Assembly: GCF_000143415.4 (NCBI RefSeq)
Contig: NW_003314275.1
Location: 875,980 to 939,979 of the forward strand
Direction: 5' to 3'
Source of the DNA: Selaginella moellendorffii
Lineage: Eukaryota; Streptophyta; Lycopodiopsida; Selaginellales; Selaginellaceae
Length of the DNA stretch: 64,000 bases
This document shows, piece by piece, positions 24,673 to 36,235 of the stretch. Each line of letters opens with the position of its first letter. Position 1 is the stretch's first letter. The translations under genes were made by a program, and so were the position numbers. The notes under the pieces are model-generated. The model was not told where the DNA came from, searched no databases, and saw only the letters and a program-made list of their open reading frames with translations.

Positions 24673-26083
24673 TCCGTGGTAGAGGCCTCTCATCTCCTCC
24701 AAGCACAAGAAAGCCTGCGCACTGCTTCTCTCTGCGTATGTGTGTGTTGTTGCACGTGGTACACTGCCGCTGAGCCCGTGCACGGTGCGTTTGCTGCTGC
24801 TTAGTAGTAAGTGAAACGAGAGAGAGAGAGAGGAAGAGGCCCACCTTTTCTCTCTCGCCTTCTCTTGGACTTTGTGTGTCCCTCCTCCTGCTCTTTCTTG
24901 TAAGAAAGTACCAAAGTGAAGTGATGATGAAGTGATGATCCTTCCATCACCTCTCCTGTGTATATACTTTTTTGCCTTCCCCTCTGTGACCGCTTCGCCT
25001 CTCCCGAGAGGCGGCTTTTATAAACCGATTCCGAATGGGGGAAGCTGTGAATGAAGAAACGGCGACAAATTGCGAGAATTAGCCCCCTTCTCTCTCTCGA
25101 GGACGCAAGAAAATGAAGACGAGGCGTACCTACGGTGTGGTCTCTTTCACGTTCAATCTCGCCATGTCCGTAGACCCAAAGTGGAAGTGTTATGTAGTGA
25201 GTGTGAATTGTTTGTATGCTTTGGATCAAAAAAGCTGCCTTCTGCGCTTGCCTGTGAGTCACTGCGCTTGCTGCTGCTGCTGCTGCTACACTGAGCTCTC
25301 ACTTGTGGAGTATCGGAACGATGGGCAATAGAGATCTCCGGTGGTAGCTTTTGGCTTGCTGCTGCGAGCTGAGACGAGAGCCCAAGAGAGAAGCTCTCCC
25401 TTTCCATCTCTGTTGTCAACTGATCAAACGCCATCCTCATCAACTTTCGATGCCGTGCGCTTAAAAGTTTGCCTTGTTCCACACCGCTCCCTCGTACAAA
25501 ATGCCCCCAACTCCCCTTCCGGCCAAAACGATGCACCAACTGGATAAACACCCGACCCCGACCCCTGTGCGAAGGCACGGCCCTGGATCCCGAAGTGAAT
25601 GGCTTGCCTCCAACCTGACTCAAAACAAAAGCCGGGACCCCCCTCCCCAGTTCCTGAGCAGCAGCATGTATCTCTCTCCTAGTGATAAAAGCCTGCAACA
25701 CAAACAGCATTCAAGAAGTCATTTTTTCCTCGATCAAGTACCAAGTTTTTCTGGTGCACTAGAAAACTAGACATTTAGGACAATCATGTTGGGGAGACAG
25801 TACCCATGGATACTGCAGGATGCTGCTGCGGCGGAGGAGGAAATATAAGCCACTCCTCAAGGAAAAGCAAAGCCGCACAGCACCAAAACAAAAAAACGTC
25901 GCCCAGAAAACAAGCAAAACTGATCATCTGGAAGACTGGAACACCAACACCGAAACACAACGACCAAGCCAACCAAACCGATTCCCCAAACAACAAATTT
26001 CACAAGAAAAAAAAAAAAAAGAAAAAAAGAAAAAAAGGAAAAACGAGAAGAAACCAAAAAAATGCAGCATACCAAAATCAAGA

Positions 26084-26830
26084 TCATGAATGCCCGACGA
26101 CACTACCTCCGCCGCTGCTGCCGCCGCCGCTGGCTCCGCTCTCGCTCCCCGACCCGCGCGTGGACGACGCCGCAAACGGCCCCAGCGGGCTCAATCCCAG
26201 CACCGCCAGCCCCGCCTCATACGACCCCCCACCGATTCTCGCGATGTCCATCACTTGCTCCCGCGTCAGGTGCTGCTCCCTCGCGATCTCCAGCAGCTGG
26301 TCCCTCGTGAACATCTGCTGCTCGTGCTGCTGCTGCTGCCCAATTCCCAGATGGGCCGCCCCGGCCTGCGGTGGATGAGCTTGCGGCGATTGCTGGTGTT
26401 GTTGCTGGTGCGGATGTGGGTGTTGTGGATGTGGATGTTGATGCTGCTGCTGCGCCGCCGCCGCCGCCACGGCCACCATCGGCACTGATGCGCTTGTGTA
26501 CCTCGCGAGATCCTGCTGGGCGATGGCCAGCTCGTGCTGCAAGCGCGCTACTTGGCGCTGGAGCATGGAGATTGCGCCGACGCAGCCGTAGACGGGATCC
26601 TTGACGCGGGCGTCGGCCTCGTAGGCGAGCGAGTTGACCGCGTCCTCGCGCTGGTGTGGGGGGAGCTCGTTGAGCAGCTTGGTGATGTTGCTGGCTCCAA
26701 AGATCTTGTGCACGTTTGCGAACTTGTGGGGCTGGTCCGGCGGGAAGTACGGCGCGAAGACGCACTCGGGCGTACACTTTCGCCGCAGGAACTTGCAGGC
26801 GGCACACGGGGAGCTCGAGGACGATGCCAT
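26084..26830 (-). CDS. LOB-domain (LBD) transcription factor, class I
   Basis: Single exon, 248 residues. The LOB domain starts at about residue 7: zinc-binding C-block CAACKFLRRKCTPEC (CX2CX6CX3C), the GAS block (FGASNITKLL...DAVNSLAYEADARVKDPVYGCVG), and the leucine-zipper-like region ISMLQRQVARLQHELA. These features mark class I LBD proteins, plant-specific nuclear regulators of organ boundaries and lateral organ growth; the domain is close to the AS2/LBD6/LBD25 group. The C-terminus is Ala-, His- and Gln-rich (HPHPQHPHPH), then Gly/Ser-rich. I use the ATG at 26830: the frame is open 38 codons further but begins there with TTG, and LBD proteins usually have a short lead before the C-block. 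No intron is seen, though LBD genes often have one. Confidence 0.92.
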   Translation of the reverse strand: MASSSSSPCAACKFLRRKCTPECVFAPYFPPDQPHKFANVHKIFGASNITKLLNELPPHQREDAVNSLAYEADARVKDPVYGCVGAISMLQRQVARLQHELAIAQQDLARYTSASVPMVAVAAAAAQQQHQHPHPQHPHPHQQQHQQSPQAHPPQAGAAHLGIGQQQQHEQQMFTRDQLLEIAREQHLTREQVMDIARIGGGSYEAGLAVLGLSPLGPFAASSTRGSGSESGASGGGSSGGGSVVGHS

Positions 26831-26944
26831 GGCGGTGGTGGATGGCGACGAAGATGAAGCGCTGCTTGATCTTCTCCTGCTGCTACCACCGCGGCCAGCC
26901 ACCTTGGATCGGAATTTAAGACTCTTCCCGAGCGCGCCCTCCAA

Positions 26945-29900
26945 TCCTCGTCTGGCACCTGATCACATCGCGGATCTCCTGGGCCTCCTAGTCTTCGTCT
27001 TGGTGACCATGGAGCCGATGATCTCGAAGGATAAAAAAATGATATATCCGGTGCTGTGTGGGAGCTGCTCGAGGCGAGGCGACGAAGGAAACACCAGTGG
27101 TTGACGATCGATTCTCTTGTTTTGTAGCGTCGATGGCTGCTGGCTGGCGTTGCTCACCGCGGCGACGGATCTGATTGACGAGGAGGAGAAAAAAAAACTG
27201 GCGGAAGTGGCACTGTGGTGGCTCGGGAACAACGAAAGCGGTCCCTCTCGTCTGGATTGGGATTGGAGATCCGTCCTGCCGATGGCCGAAGCTTCACAAA
27301 CCTAAAATATTCCAAGTCTGCGTTGAATGCCACCAGCAGCCAGCACGCAACCACATGTGAGCCGGCCACAAAGAAGAAATACTTTTTTCTCCTCTTTTTC
27401 TTCCTCCTCGCCTCCTCCCCTTCCGTGATCTTCTTGCAAGAACGATCCGCAACAAGGCGCGCCTCACGAGAGATTTCGCCGACAAAGCAAGCAGCAGCAC
27501 CTGTGAAGGCCGCCCGGTAACCACCGCGCCGGCGCGGCACAGCGCCTTCTTGGACGATAATCCGGCCGACAGCGCCGAAATTCTCCGCGCGGCAATGCAG
27601 CCTGGCCAAGATCCGCGACCACGGCCACGGCCGACGCCTGCCCGGGCGAATTCTCGACCAAATGCCGCTGGGATTCGCCTCACAGCACCCGAATTCTCTC
27701 CGGCAGTGCCGCAATCCCGCCGCGGCTCCACGAATCGCGAGCATACTGCTGCCGGAGCTGCCGCATATCGATCGATCCGGATGGAGGATCCGGAAAATAT
27801 CCCTAATCACGCAAGAGCTCGGCCGCGCAAAGATGAGACGATCGATCACGCAAAGAGAAGGAGAGAGCGCCCCAAGACGCGCAAAGCAGCACAAAGAGGG
27901 CAAAATGGGAAAAGAGAGAGAGAAGAGAGATGAGAGCGGAGAGAGGGAGAGAGGGGAAAACCTAGGTTGGTGGTGGGTGGGAAAAAAAAGGGCCTTCCTT
28001 CCAGGAGGGTTTATCACCTCTTTAAGAGGGTTTAAGCCGACAGCCAGTGACCGCCCGACGCGTGTCCAGGACCCCACGTGGAAGTTACGTTACGCAAGCG
28101 GTCACGCCGACGTCAGCGGTTCCTGCCAGCGTGGCAGCGCCACCCCGACAGCTGGCGTACCGCCGGTGGCACCACGTGGAAGATCTCTGCTCATGGTCAG
28201 CATCGCTTAAAGAAGCTTCTTTGCGCCACAAAAAAGAGGCGGCCTTGTTCTTGTGCTATGTGACCGTGACGTGGCCGCGAAAGTCCATGCTGCGTCAGTG
28301 AGGCCATATGTCAGTTTTCCGGCCGCGGGGCGGTGACGGGCGCCCGTCACGGCGGATATTCCATATTCCAGTGGCATCCGGGGTCTCCATCGATCGATCC
28401 ATGGGCGGAACTAGATTTCCATTTGGCCGCTAGCAGCAGTAACACTCACCACTACGTGACGAGCCCGCGAATAACAGAACGAATATGCGGGTTTACGCTA
28501 GGGTTTAGCGGGGGGGTTTGAATGGTCAACTTTGTCTTGGAGAGACATTGAATCGAGCAGCATTCGCTCCATCTATTGACAAGCCCCCCGTACGGATTAG
28601 GGCTTAAGGTGATATGCCAATCAAGAAATACGGCGGATCTCTTGGCTGGCATGTCATTCTTGTGTTCTTCAACGATGGCATTGGCGGGCAATATGGAAAA
28701 CGAGTGAAACAAATGAAGGGATGGACACCAGCGAGTGAGAGAGTGAGAGAGATTATACGTTCAAAGTTTAAAGAAGCGCCAGCAAGGCAGGACCCTAAAA
28801 TCGAGCTGACGTGGCAGGTCGCGAGTCGCTTGCGGCATTTGTGTGTGCCTTGTCGGCGGCTGTGCCGGCTTTGTTTCCACAGTTTTTTAGTTTTAATTTT
28901 TTATTTTTATTAATTTTTTTTGAGCTTTATGTTTACAGCTTTCTTGAATTTTTTCTATAAATCAAAAAAGAAAATGGAAAGAAAAACCAGCAAATATTTA
29001 AGACATAGAAGACTTTGAGAGCGTTGTCTCTGTCCAATTCATACAACTTGTACTTTAACCTATCGATCGATTGCGCAGATAGACACCGAGATCCCCGACT
29101 TCCAAGGGTATATAACTGCTATGGTTTCGGCAGACAAATAATTCCCGGCTTTTCCGTCCAACTCCAGATTGTAACTGGGAGCTGGAGGCTCTGGCGCTCG
29201 AATTGATTGAGTGAATTGGATGTAAGTAATGTCGCCAGCGACTCGCTCGCTTGTGAGAGTTCTTCCTCGACCAAAAAAGGAGATTTGGAGATGGGGTATG
29301 TTCCGTTTTATAGCAGGAATCTTTTCTTCTGTTAGATAAGCAAACAAACGAGGAGATCGTTTTCGGTTTTCCAGCCATCGAGGTACGGGAAGAACATTCT
29401 CTAACTGGAGAACCGTGCGAAAGCGATGGGATATTCCTCCCTTCCTGTGTCGATTGTCTGTCCATACATAAAAAAACTCCAAGCGCTAGAATGTCTATTT
29501 TGCATTCTCGGGGCTTTTCGGAGGTTTGATTGCTTTGAGGCATACTATGGTAGGCTATTCTATTTCCTTAAAACATGTTAAAGTTCCAAATTTTAAGCAT
29601 TTTAATTCACTTTATTTCATTTTTATTACTCTTTACAAAAGTTTACAATTTTTTCGCTAGCCCGAGCAAATAATTTTTACATGTTTTGTGACATCGGAAC
29701 AGTAGTACACCGAGAGTCGGGAATCAAATGATCCAGGACAGTATTTCTGGATTTTTGGTAAAAAAATAATGGAGAATTAGAAAAATAAATATATATTTTT
29801 CCAAGTTTATACTTCGAGCTTGAAATTCCTATTTGAGAATTGTGCGCGTACTGTCGAAAACATTCCAACCGTATGAAAGTGTACATATTTGGAATTCTCA

Positions 29901-30207
29901 CTTTTAACCCTTGTCCAAGAAATAATATAAAAAACGGAATGATGTGGCAAATTCTGGGCCGCGCGATTCAAATCCTCTGACGGCCGGATGGCGACGGGCA
30001 ATTAAATGGGGGAAGGTGGAATCACTACTGGGTGGAGCGCAACACCAGCGAAAGAGAGCAAAGAGGGAATGAGAGAGGAAGATTCTCTCGCCTTGGTGCG
30101 TGACCTAGGTCTTAGCCCGGCTATGGCGCCGCGACGAGGAGGTGGGCGACGGACGGCGCCTTGAGAATGTGAGCATTCTTTCGGAGATTTCGATCCGGGA
30201 GCTCGCA
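26945..30207. other. Intergenic region, including the LBD upstream region
   Basis: No supportable gene. Bases 26945-28080 are GC-rich and lie upstream of the LBD gene; a purine-rich run (GAGAGAG) lies at about 27910-27955. Two CACGTG G-boxes lie at 28075-28080 and 28173-28178, with further ACGTGG cores at about 28267 and 28809. From 28870 to 28990 and 29560 to 29800 the DNA is AT-rich. A minus-strand frame at 29055-29543 stays open for 162 codons but has no recognisable domain. The 28495 region contains CTAGGGTTTAG. Confidence 0.5.
28075..28178. promoter_or_regulatory. Pair of G-box (CACGTG) elements
   Basis: Two CACGTGGAAG copies lie 98 bp apart (28075 and 28173), flanked by GACGTCA (28103-28110) and other ACGT cores. 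In plants G-boxes bind bZIP and bHLH factors. The nearest gene start is the LBD gene 1.2 kb to the left on the minus strand, so a role there is a guess. Confidence 0.4.
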
Positions 30208-32186
30208 ATGGCGGCACGGATCCTTGCCATCGTCTTGCTCTGTAAGTCTTGCCGAATTTCGGGCGGTAATCCACCAGCATTGCGAGCGCTTGCTCATCTA
30301 GTGCTTGGCCGTGGCCAGGGCTTGTAGGTTTTGGAGATCTCAAGGCCGAGGAGGCGCTACCAGCATTCGATGGGAATCTGTCGATTCCCGCGGTTGTAGG
30401 CGCGCAGCCGCCCTTCTTCCTGCCTGTGTCGCCGAGCGCGCCTGGAGCGATCCCCATTGTCTCGCCATCGCCTATGATTCCAGTTCTGCCCAATCCATCC
30501 TCGCCAAAGCTATCAGGTAAGTGTGCCTCTCTTTTCCTTTCGCATAAGCATACAATGCTTGTTGTCTTCCATGCTAGAGTGTAAGTTGGATTTCTTTGAA
30601 TTTGCCTCGTTCAGTGTGTCTGCATGGATATTATACTTCTTTGCTTGCGTCTCAGTCTCATTCAAATGCTGGCTTGAGTGTTCTCCAAGTTGGTGTTTGT
30701 CTCCTTTTTGTTGTTTTCGACTAATCGAACTAAATAATGTTTTCTTCTTGTCTAGGACACTGTAAGCTCAACTTCTCGGCTCTAACTCCAGCAATCGATC
30801 GAACAGCACAAGATTGTCTCGCTCCCTTGGCATTGTACGTGGGCGAGGTTATCTGCTGCCCACAGTTGCAGACACTCTTTCGTCTAGCTCAAGGGCATCA
30901 CATTAACACGTCCGGTCGGCTCACTTTCAATCGTACTGAAGCAAGCTACTGTTTCTCCGACATTAGCAGCCTGCTGGTGAGCAAAGGAGCCAACACCACC
31001 GTATCGGAGATATGTTCCATGGAGCCGAAAAGCTTGACAGGAGGGCAGTGTCCGGTGTACGAGACAAAGGAGCTCTACAGGCTTGTCAACACTTCTAGGC
31101 TTCTCCCGGCCTGCAAAGGAGTGGACCCCCTGAAAGAATGCTGCAAGCCGGTTTGCCAGCCAGCGCTCGAAGAGGCCGCGTTACAGCTCGCCTCGAATGG
31201 CTCATTTGGATTCGTGAAACAGAGCGGACTTGTTCCAGCCTCGGCGGATGATCAAGTGTTGGAAGACTGCAAGGACGTTGTTCTTGCTTGGGTCGCTGGT
31301 CAGCTCAATCTAACCGAGTCTAACACGGCACTCCGGAATCTATTCAGCTGTAAGGTTAACAAAGGTGAGACTGATTCTTTCTATTCTGGATAGAAGTTTT
31401 CCTAAGCTTTTGTTCTTTTCAGCGTGTCCTTTGGTTTTTAGCGACGTATCTGCAGTAGTCGATGATTGCCATGGACTCTCGCCATCCAACGTTACCTGTT
31501 GCAGCTCGCTGCACAGATACATCTCCGAAATGCAGCAGCAGAAGCTGATCACGAACTTGCAAGCGCTAGAGTGTGTGAGTTTACTCGGCTCGATGCTGCA
31601 AAAGCGGGGTGTTACAAGCAATATTTACGATCTATGCGGCATCTATCTCAAAGATTTCAGCCTTCAAGGTACCGCAAGCTTCTCCTTTGTGTTTCGCTTG
31701 GCATCTAAAACAAAGGTTTTGTTCTTCTCTTGTAGGTGCTGGAGATCAAGGTTTGTGTTTGATGCTCACTAGCTTTGTGCTGCTGGTCTTAAAAGTGTTG
31801 TGTTTTTGTAGGGTGCTTGCTAAATAGCTTGCCGTCTGATGTGATGATCACGAGTAGCTCCGGCATCACCTTCACTTGCGACTTGAATGACAACATCGCT
31901 GCTCCATGGATGCCAATGTCTTCGAGTTCCCTGTGCTCTGGAGGAAGTAAGCCACTTCCCTTTTACTACTCAAAGCTCATCCCTCTTGTTTCTACAGGGC
32001 CAAACATTTCCTTCCCAAAAATCCCACAATCCGCGGCTCCCCTCACGTCTGGTACGACTGATCTGTTCTTTTGATTCTCGTTTCATTTCTCAAAACGTTT
32101 CAGGAACTAACTTCGCAAGAGCCAGCTCGATCACTGCGTTTGTAGCTCCGCTCCTGATCCTGGTGATACTATCAACTTCGATTTGA
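30208..32186 (+). CDS. GPI-anchored protein similar to Arabidopsis At1g61900
   Basis: Eight exons: 30208-30241, 30328-30516, 30756-31364, 31423-31668, 31736-31750, 31812-31946, 31998-32051 and 32104-32186; 454 residues. A short hydrophobic signal peptide (MAARILAIVLLC) leads to a Pro-rich segment, then a Cys-rich extracellular region (CPVYETKELYRLVNTSRLLPACKGVDPLKECCKPVCQPAL; CHGLSPSNVTCCSSLHRYI; GCLLNSLPSD). The end (ITAFVAPLLILVILSTSI) is a typical GPI-attachment signal. Several NxT/NxS glycosylation sites occur. The family is known only as an uncharacterised plant cell-surface protein. Exon 5 is a 15-nt microexon. It converges with V-ATPase G, whose stop is 187 bp away. Confidence 0.88.
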
Positions 32187-32372
32187 CACAACTAGCGCGA
32201 AAGTTCTTCCAGTCGATAGAATACATATTCAAGGCTTTCGAGTGTAAGGGAGTTCCTCTTTTTCTTCCTCGGTCTAAGGTTTTATGATATTTCAGAGTAT
32301 ATAAAAAAGAACTTAGCTTCTCTCGATTTTCCAGACTTATTGCGGTGAAAAATAAATCTCCCAAGTTTCTCC

Positions 32373-32901
32373 TCAGTTCTTCACTGTTGTCACGTACTTG
32401 ATCAAGAGAGAAGTGATCTACACAAAAAACGAAACGCTCGATCAAAACTCCAATCGCAAAGATATGCAAAATCACCTCTTGAGACACTCTGGATGCCTCC
32501 GACGAGAGCGTTTTTATCTTGTGCGTGGTGTCGGCTTCCAGCTTCTTGGCAGTGGATCCAGAGTCGCCGCTGCTCTGCTCGATCAAATCCACTGGAAAAA
32601 TTAATTGGAGGAATCGAGACAAGGAAACTCTCACCTCTGCGAGTTTCTTCCGGTACTCGCTCTCTCGCTGAGCTCTGTAAGCCGCGACTTCTCTGTCGGC
32701 TTCCTCCTTGGCCTGGCGCAAGCGGGCCATCTTGGCTGCGATCCCACCAAAGAGAAGAAATCATTGAAATTGGATCGAGCAGCGATTGGATTCGGCCGCG
32801 AATCGCAAAGAGAACTTACCGCTCCTGGCATTGGCGACGATGCTCTGCGCCTCCTGTTCCGCCGCCAGCAGCTGCTGGATCCCTCCCTGCGACTTATCCA
32901 T
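32373..32901 (-). CDS. VHA-G: V-type H+-ATPase subunit G
   Basis: Four exons: 32901-32820, 32735-32635, 32577-32476 and 32417-32373; 109 residues, the usual length. The N-terminus MDKSQGGIQQLLAAEQEAQSIV and the following ARLRQAKEEADREVAAYR are the conserved helix of the peripheral stalk; the C-terminus ends YVTTVKN as in plant VHA-G. Subunit G pairs with E in the stator that holds the V1 head on vacuolar and endosomal membranes. Exon 3 uses the acceptor before CAGAGCAGC; a closer AG at 32588 would put a stop in frame at once. Introns are 57-84 bp. Confidence 0.93.
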
Positions 32902-33989
32902 CTCCCCTTTGCGGAAGAACCCTAAAAAAGATACCGATCGAATATAATACAAGCCTCGTATATATTCTAAAATTTGTCTGGAACCCTAGCCTATTGGAAA
33001 ACATTGCGCTTTCCCCTCTAAAATTCTTATATTTGGAGAGTATATTTTCCATGAGACAGGCAAAAAACTATTGGGCTTGGGCACATTGCAAAAGGCCAAA
33101 GACAATCGAGTCTGTCTTCATGATTGAAGTTTCAAGGTCTTATATGCTATTAAGAAGATCAAGTGGTGTTGTTGGAGAAACCTGTCTACATCCTCCTTTT
33201 TGCCAGTGAAATGGGTGATTATAATATATCATGCTGTACTATCTTGTACCATTTTATACTGTATTATATGAACTTTCTCTTGTGCTCATTAGCTGGATTT
33301 TAATGTGTATTGTTTGTATGATCTTAACTTAATGTTATCCTTTGAGTTAGTAAGATCTATAGATGGTAACCAAAAGTTTTTATTATATTACCATGGGTAA
33401 AACATAAGCCTCCCTAAATTTGCTACTAGTGGATCCTTCCTAGACATAATTATGGCTGTAACAATACTAATTGTAGAAGGAGGTAAGAATATTGGGTATG
33501 AAAACTATATACATTTTTATTTTTTTTAAAAGTGTTTTAGTATACAAAACTTATATAGAACATAGTTTTATTTATTATACATAAGTTAGTACAATATTAT
33601 AAATCCCTGCTTCAGCTATATAATCAATGTTGGTGAACAGTTGGCCTTTTAGGAATGACAATTTGGGGCAAGAAGTGCTATCGTGTCTTTAGGAATCCAT
33701 AAATTAGTTTAGATTCATTTAAAATAATTTAATATTATTTACTTAAATCCCTTTATTAATATTAATTATAATTAGTAAAGATTCTAAGTATTAGTAAAAT
33801 GAAAAATAAACAAATTAATATTAATATTAAATCCATCAATCCAGAGTGTACTCAGTCACTCGAGCTGCTCAGTCAGCATCCTGCTCGAGCTTGCAGTTTC
33901 CCAGCAATGCACTCCACGCCCGTGGCCTTTTCAAGAGGTGGCACTACCATGCTATGGACAAACTACTGCTGCCCGGTCCTCTCTAGCAT
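32902..33989. other. AT-rich intergenic, no gene seen
   Basis: The first 100 bp are the V-ATPase G leader (GAACCCTAGCC near 32981). From about 33200 to 33830 the DNA is AT-rich, with repeated TATTA and ATTAATATTA strings, and I see no coding signal. Confidence 0.55.
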
Positions 33990-35165
33990 GTCTGCAACGC
34001 AGTTGAAGTGGTCTTTGGCCGGAGCTACGCCAAAATCACTTATCGGGGCATGCAATGTGTGGCAAGAAGCATCCCGACGTAGCTGCACGCCGCCATGACG
34101 CTCTTAAACGATGCCTCATCAGGCATCACGCCGCAGAGAAGCATCTCGTGGTAAGCTCTGAACGGGCATAAGCTTGGATCATAGCATTCCATGAAACGAT
34201 GTTCCTCTTTGGGAGAGATTCAAACAAGCACCATGCAAATGACCATTCAGAACATTTGCTGCTATCAGTGCGTTCCAGGCAACCACGTCGCGGCATGGCA
34301 TCGTGTTAAGATTTTCCATGGCGGGCTCGAGATAGCCTCCCTGACCATGCACATCGATCATGGAGGTTTATGTGACAATGCTACGCTTCGGCATGGAAAG
34401 AAAGAGCTCCGTAGCGTGATCCAGGTGGCCGTTTTGGTTACATCGCTCGAAACAAGGAGATAAAGTCCCAGGCGGGAAGGCCAAGTTAAGTAGAATCATA
34501 GAGTTCCAAGCCCCAACGGGCATTTTGTCAAAGCAACACTTCATGCCCATACTGGGCATAGATAAGCTGCCAGCATAGCGCTCCATCACAGGGCATTGTA
34601 AGAAAGACTCTAGTTGCCTCCGCTACTTTTCTTTGCTGCGCATAATACGTTGCAATGCTCCAGAAAGGGATCTTGTCAAACACGTACTTCATTTCTTTTG
34701 GATGTCCATTCTGGGCAGTCGCTTGAATGCCTCGTTGCTAGTTGGCATCAAATGGAAGTAGAATGGAACGGCATCAAGATCACCAACTTGGGCACACTCC
34801 GTGACGAGGTAGCTCAAACAGACAACGCTCCACCATGAGTAGCCGAGCGTCTTGCAAGTGCCGGTGCTGGCATATGCGGTAGTAATGTTGTTCCAGGGCA
34901 CGGCGTCTCTGCACGGCATGGCGTGGAGCACCTTCATTGGGCCATTGCGAAAGAAAGATGTTCTAGGTGAAGAGAGTGGGCCGTGGCCGGTAGCAGCATC
35001 GCCCAGGCAGCCGCGTTGCACGTAGGCGTGGACGAGGAGGTTAAGACGCTGGGGCTGTGGCGATCGCTAGCGGCGATGGACGATCCTGGTGCGAGCAACA
35101 GCTTTGTGGGCGAGTTGTAGAACGAGTTTGCCACGGCAGCTAGCACAAGCCCATGCCAAACGCTC
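33990..35165 (-). pseudogene. Decayed PLS-type PPR pseudogene
   Basis: Minus-strand frames contain typical PLS-PPR phrases in order but in different frames with stops between: SIAASDRHSPSVLTSSS and HLEHLSFAMAQ-like text, MPCRDAVPWNNITTAYASTG, VGAWNSMI, NQNGHLDHATELFLSMPKR, MPCRDVVAWNALIAANVLNG, and GVMPDEASFKSVMAACS near the C-terminal end. An intact PLS gene of this span would encode about 390 residues. No DYW tail is recognisable. It is probably an old copy of one of the many related PPR genes of this genome. Confidence 0.75.
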
Positions 35166-35921
35166 AAGAATCAGCGTGTTTCATCAAGTTGGCTCAAGAA
35201 ATGATAGTAGGTGCTGGACTAAATTACACAATGGTGGCCGGTCCAAGAATTTCCAAGGGTTTGTGGAAGCACTGTCACCTAGTTAGAAATGTTTGGATCA
35301 ATGGCTTCTTCCATCCCAGCTGGTTTCCCAACAAGTTGGTAATCTAGCTTCACAAACCTGACATAAGTTACTCAAATTACTAGGAGGCTCGCTCGCGGCC
35401 GTCCCCCCTTGTGTCCAAGGTTTGTGAAGAGGTGGGCACGCTAGGTCAGCTATGGTTCGTGACACTGGAGGTTTGCAACCACTAGCTGGAGAGATTCTGG
35501 AGTGAATGCAGAGATATGTACCACTAAAACACATTCACCTACGAGGTGGATTTCGAGGTCAAGACTGCTCAACCAGGCGATGCTCGCAGATGATACCCCC
35601 TCATCGAACAACGGGTTCATCGAGAGCTGAGACGCTGTCATTGATCTCACCCGAGGGATTCTAAGTGCGTCTAGTGATGAATGCGAGGTTGGAGAGATGT
35701 TTCCATCAATGTTGGCCCTGCATTCTCCTGCAGTATGCAGCTTCTGTGGTTCTTGGGCAAGAAATTCCAGATGCTTGAGTCTGGAGCATCTGGGTTTTTG
35801 TTCGACAAGGAGGAATCATCTGTGAGTGTTACTCTGTCTTGGCCTCAAAATCCAATTTGTTTCCATCATTGAAAGTCGAGACACCATTGTCGATCTCTCA
35901 AAAATGCAATTCAAGTAGCTC
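35166..35921. other. Intergenic, no gene seen
   Basis: Only short frames with no recognisable domain. A plus-strand frame at 35681-35872 ends in KEESSVSVTLSWPQNPICFHH but has no support beyond being open. Confidence 0.4.
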
Positions 35922-36235
35922 AATGTTAGAATAGAATATACCGGCAGATATACACATGTATTGATCAAAGGGATATAATATTTATATACTCTTTACCTTG
36001 CTCCAACACTCCCCATTGGCTCACCATTGGCAAAGAGGTCACAAGATTCAAAGTCCTTTCATTAAGTTATAAATATGTTGAATCAGTTGAATTTCTCCCT
36101 TTTTTATCCTCTCACTCATTTTCAGCTGTTCCAAAAGTTTCTTTTTAACCCAATGTAGCAACCCATCATAATCCTCTAACCATCTCCATCTTTGTGATAA
36201 ACAGACATGTTCTAATCTGACAAAACCCAACATTG
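35922..36235 (-). mobile_element. Possible copia-type 3' end: purine tract plus short LTR
   Basis: On the minus strand a sequence starting TGTTGGAGCAAGG at 36008 and ending TATTCTAACA at 35922 (87 bp) has the TG..CA ends of an LTR and an inner TATATAAATATTAT. It is preceded directly by the purine tract AATGGGGAG, as expected for a polypurine tract. Upstream, a minus frame (36048-36233) contains MSERIKKGEIQLIQH, weakly like the end of copia RNase H. No second LTR and no other pol domain is visible, so this would be a 5'-truncated remnant. The call rests on short motifs only. Confidence 0.35.

Larger units (their letters stand above)
23353..26083. other. 2.7 kb convergent intergenic region with simple repeats
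   Basis: It lies between the 3' ends of the MCA-like (+) and LBD (-) genes. It contains a long CT tract (~23916-23982), A-rich runs near 24330-24365 and 26008-26040, a CCTGG pentamer repeat followed by a GGCTGG-like drift at 24621-24672, and a perfect hairpin CGCCTCTC/GAGAGGCG with a 2-base loop near 24994-25011. TATA-like sites occur near 24236 and 25014, so a non-coding transcript is possible. The open frames here have the composition of low-complexity DNA and I do not accept them as genes. Confidence 0.5.

Noticed and set aside
24994-25011. Perfect 8-bp hairpin as a microRNA precursor
   Set aside because: Far too short for a plant precursor, and no known microRNA sequence was recognised nearby.
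26090-26857. Open frames on the plus strand over the LBD gene
   Set aside because: Shadows of the LBD coding sequence with low-complexity composition.
27154-28077. 307-codon minus-strand frame upstream of the LBD gene
   Set aside because: Low-complexity, Arg/Ser-rich composition with no domain; it overlaps promoter-like GC-rich DNA and starts far from any splice logic.
32578-32588. Nearer acceptor for V-ATPase G exon 3 (before TGGATTTGA)
   Set aside because: It gives an immediate in-frame stop; the acceptor before CAGAGCAGC restores the conserved length.
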